A stretch of 12,818 nt of DNA from Sphingomonadaceae bacterium (lineage in GTDB: Bacteria > Pseudomonadota > Alphaproteobacteria > Sphingomonadales > Sphingomonadaceae). This document shows, in pieces, positions 1-5,761 of the stretch. The position numbers and the translations under genes are program-made. Each line of letters opens with the position of its first letter. Position 1 is the stretch's first letter. Location of the stretch: NCBI GenBank assembly GCA_014380205.1, contig JACMKH010000276.1:1-12818 (forward strand). The letters are read 5' to 3'. The notes below the pieces were generated by a model. It ran no database searches, was not told where the DNA came from, and saw nothing but the letters and a program-made list of their open reading frames with translations.

Positions 1-236
1 ACGATCCCCGGCGTTACCCATTTGCCGGAGGCGTCGATGGTCGTCATGCCCGCCGGCGCGGGACCGCTGCCCGCCGATACGACGCGGCCGTTGCGCACGA
101 TAACCGTGCCGTTCGCGATCGGCGCCGAACCATCGCCGACGACGACGGTGCCGCCGGTGATCGCGACGGTCTGCGCGGCGGACGGAGCGGCGACGAGCGT
201 CGCGAGCGCGCCGCAAGCGAGCAGGAGCTTGTTCAT
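1..236 (-). CDS. Secreted amidohydrolase, N-terminal part only (runs off left edge)
   Basis: Only the first 78 or so codons are inside the window. The protein begins with a Sec-type signal peptide (MNKLLLACGALATLVAAPSA, cleavage likely after SAA near residue 22). The following stretch is the small beta-rich domain that precedes the barrel in amidohydrolases such as imidazolonepropionase-like enzymes (COG1228): a TGGTVVVGDGSAPI segment, NGTVIVRNGRVVSAG, and a visible end at KWVTPGI, just before where the metal-binding HxH motif would fall. Its ATG overlaps the TGA of the upstream amidohydrolase as ATGA, so the two are probably translated together. The pairing with a second amidohydrolase and a POT transporter suggests a periplasmic enzyme acting on peptides or cyclic or acylated amino acid derivatives; that substrate is inferred. 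The metal ligands lie outside the window and cannot be checked. Confidence 0.85.
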   Translation of the reverse strand, partial: MNKLLLACGALATLVAAPSAAQTVAITGGTVVVGDGSAPIANGTVIVRNGRVVSAGSGPAPAGMTTIDASGKWVTPGI

Positions 237-1651
237 CGCACGCTCCCCTCGCCGGGCTGGCCAAGCTCGAAATCGCTCACCGGACGCAGCCGCGGGTTGT
301 TCATGTCGTACATCAGCGCGCCGTCGATCCAGACCATCTGGGGGCGCGTGTAGACGCTGAACGGATTGCCGTTCCACAGCACCACGTCCGCCATTTTGCC
401 CGCGCGCAGGCTGCCGGTGCGTTCGGCGATGCCCATCGCGCGCGCGGGATTGAAGCTGAGCCAGGTCCAGGCCTGCTCGTCGCTGATCTGGAGCCCCGCG
501 CGCCGTCCGTCGGCGAGCGCTTTCGCCGCCTCCTGATAGAGCCGCTGGATGCCGTTGGCGTCGTCCGAATGGACCACCGCGCACGCGCCGCCCGCGTGGA
601 CCATCGGGATGTTCTCGAACACCGCGTCATAGGCCTCCATCTTGAAGCCCCACCAGTCGGCCCACATCGAGGCGCAGATGTTGTTCTCGCGCAGGAGGTC
701 GGGAATCTTGTACGCCTCGACCGCGTGCTGGAAGCTCGCGATCTCGTAGCCGAACTCCTCCGACATATCGATCATCAACGCCATCTCGTCGGCGCGGTAG
801 CAGTGGTTGTGGACGAGGATCTCGCCCGCGAGCACCCCCGCGAGCGTCTCGAGGCGGAGGTCGCGCTCGGGGCGCGAGCCGCCGTCCTCGCGATATTCCT
901 CCCAGCGGCGCGCGTAGCGCTGCGCGTCGATCCACGCCTGGCGCGCGAGCGCGATATTGGCCATGCCGCTCGCGGGGGACTGGTTGCGGCCGCCGTAGAC
1001 GCGGCTGGGATTCTCGCCGCACGCCATCTTGAGCCCATAGGGCGCGCCGGGGAACTTCATTGCCTGCATGGTGCGCGCGGGAACGTTGCGCAGCGTCACG
1101 GAGCGGCCGCCGAACAGGTTCGCCGAGCCGGGCAGGATGTTGAGCGTGGTGACGCCGCCGTTGGCGAGCGCGCGGCTGAAGCCGGGATCCTGCGGCCAGA
1201 CACTGTGCTCGGTCCAGACGTTGGCGGTGTTGGGACCGGTTGCCTCGTTGCCGTCGGACATGCCCTCGACGCTGGGCGAGGGATAGTTGCCGAGATGGCT
1301 GTGGATGTCGATCACGCCGGGTGTGACGTAGAGCCCGGTGGCGTCGATCACCGTCGCGCCCTCGGGGATCGCCACGCTCGGCCCCACCTCGACGATATTG
1401 CCGTCGGCGAAGGAGATCATGCCGTTGTCGATCCGCCCCCCCTCGCCGTCGAAGATCGTCGCGCCGCGGATCACGGTGGGGACGCCGGGATAGCGCTGGT
1501 AGGTCGAGGGATAGGGATCGGGATCGAACGCCGATTCGGCGCGCCGCTCCTCGGCCGCCGAGCTGCTCGAGGCGGAACTGTCGCCGTCCGTCGTCGCGCA
1601 GCCCGTGAGCGCCAGCGCCGCGGCAATGATCGCCCCTATTCGCCAGATCAT
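233..1651 (-). CDS. Amidohydrolase family lipoprotein (COG1228-type, probable peptidase/amidase)
   Basis: A 472-residue metal-dependent hydrolase of the amidohydrolase superfamily. The N-terminus is a lipoprotein signal (MIWRIGAIIAAALALTGC; lipobox LTGC, lipidated Cys18), followed by a Ser/Ala/Glu-rich linker, so the enzyme is probably anchored in the periplasm. Metal and catalytic motifs occur in family order: HSH at 117-119 (IDIHSHLG), Lys208 (GLKMACGENP), histidines at 281/283 and 309 (VHNHCYRADEM, FQHAVEAY), and HSDD at 361-364 with the catalytic Asp. The C-terminal LRAGKMADVVLWNGNPF returns to the small beta domain. The start is set by an ATGA overlap with the upstream transporter stop. 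The reading frame stays open upstream into the transporter gene, but the lipoprotein signal makes this start convincing. Related enzymes include dipeptidases and amidases; with a peptide transporter next door, hydrolysis of peptides is a reasonable inference, but the exact substrate is not shown. Confidence 0.92.
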   Translation of the reverse strand: MIWRIGAIIAAALALTGCATTDGDSSASSSSAAEERRAESAFDPDPYPSTYQRYPGVPTVIRGATIFDGEGGRIDNGMISFADGNIVEVGPSVAIPEGATVIDATGLYVTPGVIDIHSHLGNYPSPSVEGMSDGNEATGPNTANVWTEHSVWPQDPGFSRALANGGVTTLNILPGSANLFGGRSVTLRNVPARTMQAMKFPGAPYGLKMACGENPSRVYGGRNQSPASGMANIALARQAWIDAQRYARRWEEYREDGGSRPERDLRLETLAGVLAGEILVHNHCYRADEMALMIDMSEEFGYEIASFQHAVEAYKIPDLLRENNICASMWADWWGFKMEAYDAVFENIPMVHAGGACAVVHSDDANGIQRLYQEAAKALADGRRAGLQISDEQAWTWLSFNPARAMGIAERTGSLRAGKMADVVLWNGNPFSVYTRPQMVWIDGALMYDMNNPRLRPVSDFELGQPGEGSVR

Positions 1652-3243
1652 GTGCGCACTTCTCCCGTGGTGTTGACGCCCGCGGCGGCAGGCTCGGCGA
1701 GCTCGCTCTGGCCGAGCATGCCGTCGTCGACATCGGCGTCGCGCAGCGTGTCGAGATGCATCAGCCGGCGAATGAGGGGCGCCACGAGCACCATCGCCAC
1801 GCCGACGCCGATCGCCGTCCAGCCGACGGTCGAATAGACGCCGAGCACCACCTCCTTGGCGGCGTCCTCGCCCGCCGCGCCCTCGGAGCCCGTCGCCGAA
1901 GCAATCAGCCCCGCCGCGAAATTGCCCGTCGCCGAAGCGAAGAACCATGTTCCCATGATCAGGCTGGCCATGTGCGCGGGCGCAAGGCGGTTCATCGCCG
2001 AGAGACCCACCGGCGAGAGGCAAAGCTCGCCCGTGGTGTGGAGGAGATAGAGCAGGAAGATGAAGATGACGGGCGTGGGCACGTCGATGCCCACCGCGCT
2101 CGCGCCCGCGACCAGGACGAGAAAGCCGAGCCCGAGCTGGACGATGCCGAGGCCGAATTTGAGCGGCGCGGAGGGCTCGAGCCCACGTCGTCCCAGCGTA
2201 GTCCACAGCCAGGCGAACACCGGGCCGAGCAGGATAATGTAGATCGGATTGATAGACTGAAACAGCGATGCGGGCACGCCCATGCGATCGACGTGCCGAT
2301 CGGTGAACAGGTTGAGCGACGAGCCAGCCTGCTCGAACAGAGCCCAGAAAAGGATCGACCCCAAGATGAGGTACATGGCCGCGAAGATGCGGTCGCGGTC
2401 CTCCTTCGCGAGCTTCGCCACCGCCGTGTAGATCACATAAGCGACGAGGATCGCCCCGGCGACGCCGAGCAGGGTGCCGACCAGCGCCTGATACTGGATC
2501 AACACCCAGATCACGCCGACCGCCGCGACGCCAAAGGCATAAAGTAGCCACTCGAAACGAATGCCCGCGACCGACTCGGCGAGGCGCGCGCGGTTCGGCG
2601 GCTCCCCCCTGCCGAGCAGATAGGGCTTGCCCCACATGAAGACGATGAGACCGAGGAGCATGCCGACGCCCGCCGCCCCGAAGCCGTAGCGCCAGCCATA
2701 GGTCTGGCCGAGATAACCCGCGATGATCGTGCCGATCGCGGCGCCGAGGTTAATCCCCATGTAGAAGATCGTGTAGGCGCCGTCGCGGCGAACATCGGTG
2801 CGGGGATAGAGCTGGCCGACGATCACCGAGATGTTGGCCTTGAGGAAGCCCGAGCCGACGATGATGAAGGCGAGCGCGAGCCAGAAGATGTTGATCGCCG
2901 CGCTACCTTGCCCGCCGTCGCCTTCGAACGCCATCAGGAAATGGCCGAAGGTGAGCAGCACCGCGCCGAACAGCACGGCCTTGCGCTGGCCGAGATAGCG
3001 GTCGGCGAGATAACCGCCGATCACCGGCGTGATGTAGACCAGCGCGGTGTACGCGCCGTAGATCACGGAGGAGGCCTCGTCCGAGAACAGCCAGTGCTGG
3101 GTGAGGTAGAAGATCAGCAGCGCGCGCATCCCGTAATAGGAGAAGCGCTCCCACATCTCGGCGAAGAACAGGACGAACAGCCCCGTCGGATGACCGAGGA
3201 AGGTCGATCCCTCCTTGCCGGTCGGGATGATCTGGTTGGCCAT
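1648..3243 (-). CDS. POT/PTR family proton-dependent oligopeptide transporter
   Basis: A 531-residue inner-membrane symporter of the major facilitator superfamily, POT (PTR2) branch, which imports di- and tripeptides using the proton gradient. The family signature ExxER is present at residues 29-33 (FAEMWERFSYYG), then the GGYLADRYLG motif at 76-85, then the second PTR2 signature FYMGINLGAAIG in TM5. About fourteen hydrophobic segments are visible, the usual number for bacterial members, and the length is normal. I chose the ATG at 3243 over the in-frame one at 3324. The 27 residues between are charged and unlike the family start, the GGGGAG-like ribosome site sits about 10 nt before 3243, and a candidate promoter at 3302-3329 would begin transcription downstream of 3324. 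It is the first gene of a three-gene operon with two secreted amidohydrolases, joined to the next gene by an ATGA overlap. Substrate preference cannot be read from the sequence. Confidence 0.95.
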   Translation of the reverse strand: MANQIIPTGKEGSTFLGHPTGLFVLFFAEMWERFSYYGMRALLIFYLTQHWLFSDEASSVIYGAYTALVYITPVIGGYLADRYLGQRKAVLFGAVLLTFGHFLMAFEGDGGQGSAAINIFWLALAFIIVGSGFLKANISVIVGQLYPRTDVRRDGAYTIFYMGINLGAAIGTIIAGYLGQTYGWRYGFGAAGVGMLLGLIVFMWGKPYLLGRGEPPNRARLAESVAGIRFEWLLYAFGVAAVGVIWVLIQYQALVGTLLGVAGAILVAYVIYTAVAKLAKEDRDRIFAAMYLILGSILFWALFEQAGSSLNLFTDRHVDRMGVPASLFQSINPIYIILLGPVFAWLWTTLGRRGLEPSAPLKFGLGIVQLGLGFLVLVAGASAVGIDVPTPVIFIFLLYLLHTTGELCLSPVGLSAMNRLAPAHMASLIMGTWFFASATGNFAAGLIASATGSEGAAGEDAAKEVVLGVYSTVGWTAIGVGVAMVLVAPLIRRLMHLDTLRDADVDDGMLGQSELAEPAAAGVNTTGEVRT

Positions 3244-3301
3244 CTGGCTCTCGCTCCCCGATAGGAATCCGGCCGGTCGCGTCCGGCGCTCATTGCCGCG
3301 C

Positions 3302-3329
3302 ACCCTAGCGCCCAAATCGCTCATGTGAA
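3302..3329 (-). promoter_or_regulatory. Candidate promoter of the POT/amidohydrolase operon
   Basis: On the minus strand a TTCACA box (3324-3329, five of six matches to TTGACA) is followed after 16 bp by TAGGGT (3302-3307, three of six matches to TATAAT). Transcription would begin near 3295, giving a leader of about 50 nt before the ATG at 3243. The weak -10 box makes this tentative. Confidence 0.4.
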
Positions 3330-3371
3330 GGGGACTGGCGCATCGCGCGGGGAATGCTAGGCGCGAGGGCG

Positions 3372-3941
3372 ATGCTCAACGACCTCTCCTCTCCGCTCGC
3401 GCTGCTCGCGACGCGCCGCTCGGGCAAGCCGCGCGACATGGTCGAGCCAGGCCCCGACTCCGGCCAGCTCCGCGCGATCCTCGAGGTCGCGATGCGCGTC
3501 CCCGATCACGGCAAGCTCGCGCCGTGGCGCTTCGTCATGGTGGCCAACGAGCGGCGCGCGGCCTTCGCGGAAATTCTGCAAAACGCATATCTGGTCGACA
3601 AGCCGGACCCCGGCCGGCTCGAGCTCGAGGCGATCGAGCAGTTCGCGCACCAGGCGCCGACCTTGGTGGTGGCGCTGTCGAGCCCGAAGGAGAGCCATAT
3701 CCCCCAATGGGAGCAGCAGCTCTCGGCGGGCGCGGTCTGCTACAACCTGCTCGCGGCGGCGTCGGCGAGCGGCTTCGTCGCGTGCTGGCTGACCGGCTGG
3801 GCGGCCTATTCCGACGCGGTGCGCGATGCATTCGGGGAGCCGCACGAGCGGATCGCGGGGTTCCTGTTCATGGGAAGCGCGGGGAAGGAGCTCGAGGATC
3901 GGCCGCGGCCGGAGTATGACCAGGTGGTTAGCAACTGGTAG
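3372..3941 (+). CDS. Nitroreductase family protein (YdjA-like, FMN-dependent)
   Basis: A 189-residue cytoplasmic flavoprotein of the nitroreductase superfamily, which uses NAD(P)H and bound FMN to reduce nitro groups, quinones or similar acceptors. The N-terminal RRSGKPRDMV (residues 15-24) supplies the basic residues and serine that contact the FMN phosphate, and RVPDHGKLAPWRF follows as in YdjA-type members. The segment AGAVCYNLLAAASASGFVACWLTGW is the helix and glycine-rich region of the fold, and the C-terminal FLFMGSAGKELEDRPRP is also typical. The short length matches the YdjA subgroup. An in-frame ATG at 3354 would add six residues (MLGARA). I prefer 3372 because relatives begin with a MLND-like start; ribosome-site spacing is mediocre for both. 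It is divergent from the POT operon across a 128-bp gap. The physiological substrate is unknown. Confidence 0.92.
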   Translation: MLNDLSSPLALLATRRSGKPRDMVEPGPDSGQLRAILEVAMRVPDHGKLAPWRFVMVANERRAAFAEILQNAYLVDKPDPGRLELEAIEQFAHQAPTLVVALSSPKESHIPQWEQQLSAGAVCYNLLAAASASGFVACWLTGWAAYSDAVRDAFGEPHERIAGFLFMGSAGKELEDRPRPEYDQVVSNW

Positions 3942-3944
3942 CCC

Positions 3945-3972
3945 TTGACGCGCCCCACTGTGTTATGACAGT
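3945..3972 (+). promoter_or_regulatory. Promoter with palindromic operator for the GntR-type regulator
   Basis: Just after the nitroreductase stop lies TTGACG (3945-3950), a good -35 box, followed by a perfect inverted repeat ACTGT-N6-ACAGT (3957-3961 and 3968-3972). The centre of the palindrome contains TGTTATGAC, which reads as an extended -10 (TGn then TATGAC at 3964-3969), although the spacing from TTGACG is only 13 bp. A dimeric GntR protein bound here would block its own promoter, so autorepression is the natural reading. The palindrome is directly seen; its role is inferred. Confidence 0.45.
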
Positions 3973-3980
3973 AGGGCGCG

Positions 3981-4328
3981 ATGCTCTCCGCCGAACAGCC
4001 CGTCTATCTGCGCCTGCGCGACCAGATCGCCGCCGCGATCCTCGACGGGACCTTCACCGACGGGGACCCACTCCCCTCGGTGCGCGCGCTCGCGGCCGAG
4101 GAGGGGGCCAATCCGCTGACCGTCGCGAAAGCCTATCAGACCTTCCAGGACGACGGGCTCGTCGTTGTCCGGCGCGGCGTCGGCATGTTCGTCGCCAATG
4201 GCGCGACCGAGCGGCTGCGCGTCGCCGAGCGCGACAAGTTCCTCGGCGAGCAATGGCCCCGCATCGCGCGCCACATAGAGCGGCTCGGGATCGAACCGGC
4301 CGAACTCGTGCGGCGCGAATTCGCCTAG
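3981..4328 (+). CDS. GntR family transcriptional regulator, YtrA-like
   Basis: A 115-residue DNA-binding protein. Residues 5-75 form the GntR winged helix-turn-helix: PVYLRLRDQIAAAILDG, then GDPLPSVRALAAEEGANP with the helix-turn-helix, the LTVAKAYQTFQDDGLV recognition helix region, and the wing VVRRGVGMFV. Only about 40 residues follow, which matches the short dimerisation tail of the YtrA subfamily and excludes a FadR, HutC or MocR type effector domain. An ATG with AGGG a few bases upstream sets the start. YtrA regulators usually sit beside the ABC transporter they control; here the nitroreductase lies upstream and the downstream gene is convergent, so the target is not obvious apart from its own promoter, where ACTGT-N6-ACAGT lies just upstream. 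Its stop codon interleaves with that of the cytochrome c gene on the other strand. Confidence 0.92.
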   Translation: MLSAEQPVYLRLRDQIAAAILDGTFTDGDPLPSVRALAAEEGANPLTVAKAYQTFQDDGLVVVRRGVGMFVANGATERLRVAERDKFLGEQWPRIARHIERLGIEPAELVRREFA

Positions 4329-4711
4329 TTTGCGCGCAGATAGGCGATCAATTCCGCGCGCTCCGCCGGGTCCGCGATCCCGTTGAACAGCATGTCGTTA
4401 CCCGGCGCAACAGCCTCGGGATCGGTGATGAAGGCGTCGAGCAGCGTTTCGCTCCACCTTTCCTCGCGCGCCGCGAGCGCGCGCAGCTCCTCCGAATAGG
4501 CGAAGCCGGGCATGGCCGCTATGGGGCGGCCGACGATGCCGGCGAGATTGGGGCCGGTCAGTCCTTCCTCGCCAAGCGCCACCGAGTGGCAGGCGTAGCA
4601 ATGCTGAAACGCTCGCTCACCGCGCGCGTTTGCGGTGTTGTCCGGTGCTCCCGCGACAGCAGCGCAGCCGAGCAGCCCCAGCGCCGCGGCCGGCGCGGCG
4701 GCAAGCTTCAT
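4325..4711 (-). CDS. Class I cytochrome c, exported monohaem electron carrier
   Basis: A 128-residue monohaem cytochrome c. The haem attachment motif CYACH is at residues 38-42 and Met107 (GNDMLFNG) is the probable sixth ligand. GPNLAGIVGRPIAAMPGF and the C-terminal ELIAYLRAN helix are typical of the small soluble c2/c552 class. The first 20 residues are an export signal. LLGC at 13-16 could be a lipobox, although Leu at the -2 position is less usual, so it may be lipidated or simply cleaved near AVAGA. The ATG overlaps the stop of the upstream Vgb-like gene (ATGA), so the two proteins are probably made together in the periplasm. The natural guess is that this cytochrome accepts or donates electrons in a reaction involving that propeller; this is inferred only from the coupling. 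It converges with the GntR gene and their stop codons overlap. Confidence 0.93.
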   Translation of the reverse strand: MKLAAAPAAALGLLGCAAVAGAPDNTANARGERAFQHCYACHSVALGEEGLTGPNLAGIVGRPIAAMPGFAYSEELRALAAREERWSETLLDAFITDPEAVAPGNDMLFNGIADPAERAELIAYLRAN

Positions 4712-5685
4712 CCGGCCGGCGCGGTGCGAACGAGCATAAGCCGGTCGAGGCCCGATTCGGGAAGAAATATCTCGCCCGGACGGCCTAGAATCTGGCGGAC
4801 ATTGGCCTCGGGGCCGCTCCCCGGATAGCTGGTGAACGCCTCTGTCGGGGGATTGAAAGACAGTGTCGCGTTCGCGCCGAAATCGCTGATCCAGACGGTG
4901 TCGCGCTCGTCGACATAGACGGCGTAGACCTGCGGCGCCTCGCCCGGCGGCGCCCAACTCGCCCAACTCCCGTCCGAGGGCCGGTAGCGGTAGAGCAGCC
5001 CGCTGTTCCAGCCGGCGATCCACAGGTCGCCGCGGCTGTCGGACCAGACGCGGCGGAGCCCGGCGCCGGGAGTCGGCGGCTCGATCACGGTGATCTCGCC
5101 GGTGGCGCGGTCTATCCGGGCGAGATGGCTTCCCGCGAGCGAGACGTAATAGACCTCGCCCGATGGCGTCGACGCGATGCCGTAGGGGCCTCGGCCGTCG
5201 GGATCGCGAAACACACGCATCTCGCCCGTCGCGGGATCGAGCCGGCCGTATATGCCATTCTGCCCGGTGAACCAGTGAATGCCATCGCCATCGAACGCGC
5301 CCGTGTTGAGATTGGCCGGGCCGACCTCATCTGGAAGCCGCCAGACGGTGACCTGCTCCGTCGCCGGATCGACGCGCACGATCGCGTTCTGCCCGCCGTC
5401 GGTGATCCACGCCGCGCCGTCGGGCCCCTGGATCACGCCGTGCGGCGCCGATCCCTCGCCGAGCGGCACCTGACGGATCTCGCCCGTCGCGGGATCGAGG
5501 ATGCCGAGCGCGCCCTGGCGCTGAGCGGTATACCAGATCTTGCCGTCGGGCGCGGGGGCCACATCGTGCGGGCGAGAGCCGGCGGGGAGCTCGAAGACTT
5601 GCGTCGTCGCGGTCTGCGCGGCGAGCGGGTCCGCGATGGCAAGCACGATCAAGGCGATGATTCGATTCAGCTGGGCCAGCATCAT
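4708..5685 (-). CDS. Vgb-like seven-bladed beta-propeller protein, periplasmic
   Basis: A protein of about 325 residues annotated in most genomes as virginiamycin B lyase-like. After a signal peptide (MMLAQLNRIIALIVLAIADP, cleavage near LAAQ) I count seven repeats of about 42 residues, most ending in a DPATGE-like turn (LDPATGE, VDPATEQ, LDPATGE, IDRATGE, then degenerate RPSDG and NPPTE), each with a central DGxxW-like strand such as PDGKIWYT or RGDLWIAG. This is a seven-bladed propeller. The last three blades contain no histidine, whereas streptogramin lyase Vgb depends on C-terminal histidine chemistry, so lyase activity is doubtful. A 23-bp direct repeat (5219-5241 and 5477-5499) lies at the DNA level in two blades. 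The start at 5685 has AGAGG five bases upstream; 5682 is an alternative ATG. The gene is translationally coupled to a cytochrome c, suggesting a redox or binding role in the periplasm. Confidence 0.88.
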   Translation of the reverse strand: MMLAQLNRIIALIVLAIADPLAAQTATTQVFELPAGSRPHDVAPAPDGKIWYTAQRQGALGILDPATGEIRQVPLGEGSAPHGVIQGPDGAAWITDGGQNAIVRVDPATEQVTVWRLPDEVGPANLNTGAFDGDGIHWFTGQNGIYGRLDPATGEMRVFRDPDGRGPYGIASTPSGEVYYVSLAGSHLARIDRATGEITVIEPPTPGAGLRRVWSDSRGDLWIAGWNSGLLYRYRPSDGSWASWAPPGEAPQVYAVYVDERDTVWISDFGANATLSFNPPTEAFTSYPGSGPEANVRQILGRPGEIFLPESGLDRLMLVRTAPAG

Positions 5686-5725
5686 GGCTTCCTCTCGCTG
5701 CACATTAAGGGGGTCAGCATAGCGC

Positions 5726-5751
5726 GGGCGGGGCAAGCGCACCACCCGCCC
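5726..5751 (-). terminator. GC hairpin after the acyl-CoA dehydrogenase gene
   Basis: The arms GGGCGGG and CCCGCCC (5726-5732 and 5745-5751) pair perfectly over 7 bp around a 12-nt loop, 11 nt past the acyl-CoA dehydrogenase stop. No T-run follows, so it is a weak or factor-dependent terminator at best. It lies in the 76-bp gap before the Vgb-like gene on the same strand. Confidence 0.35.
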
Positions 5752-5761
5752 TCACCTCGCC

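Noticed and set aside
569..1837. A 422-codon open frame antisense to the amidohydrolase gene
   Set aside because: It is caused by the GC-rich third positions of the real gene. The translation is dominated by Arg, Ala, Gly, Val and Asp and has no recognisable domain.
233..2635. A very long open frame (about 800 codons) on the minus strand covering the amidohydrolase and part of the transporter gene
   Set aside because: The first 327 or so residues come from the wrong frame of the POT gene and are Arg-rich nonsense. The true start is the lipoprotein signal at 1651.
4708..5685. A streptogramin antibiotic resistance gene
   Set aside because: The resemblance is to the propeller fold. C-terminal histidines are lacking and the gene is coupled to a cytochrome c.
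5686..5745. An N-terminal extension of the Vgb-like protein beginning MVRLPRPRY
   Set aside because: It would bury the signal peptide inside the protein, and the ribosome site fits ATG 5685.
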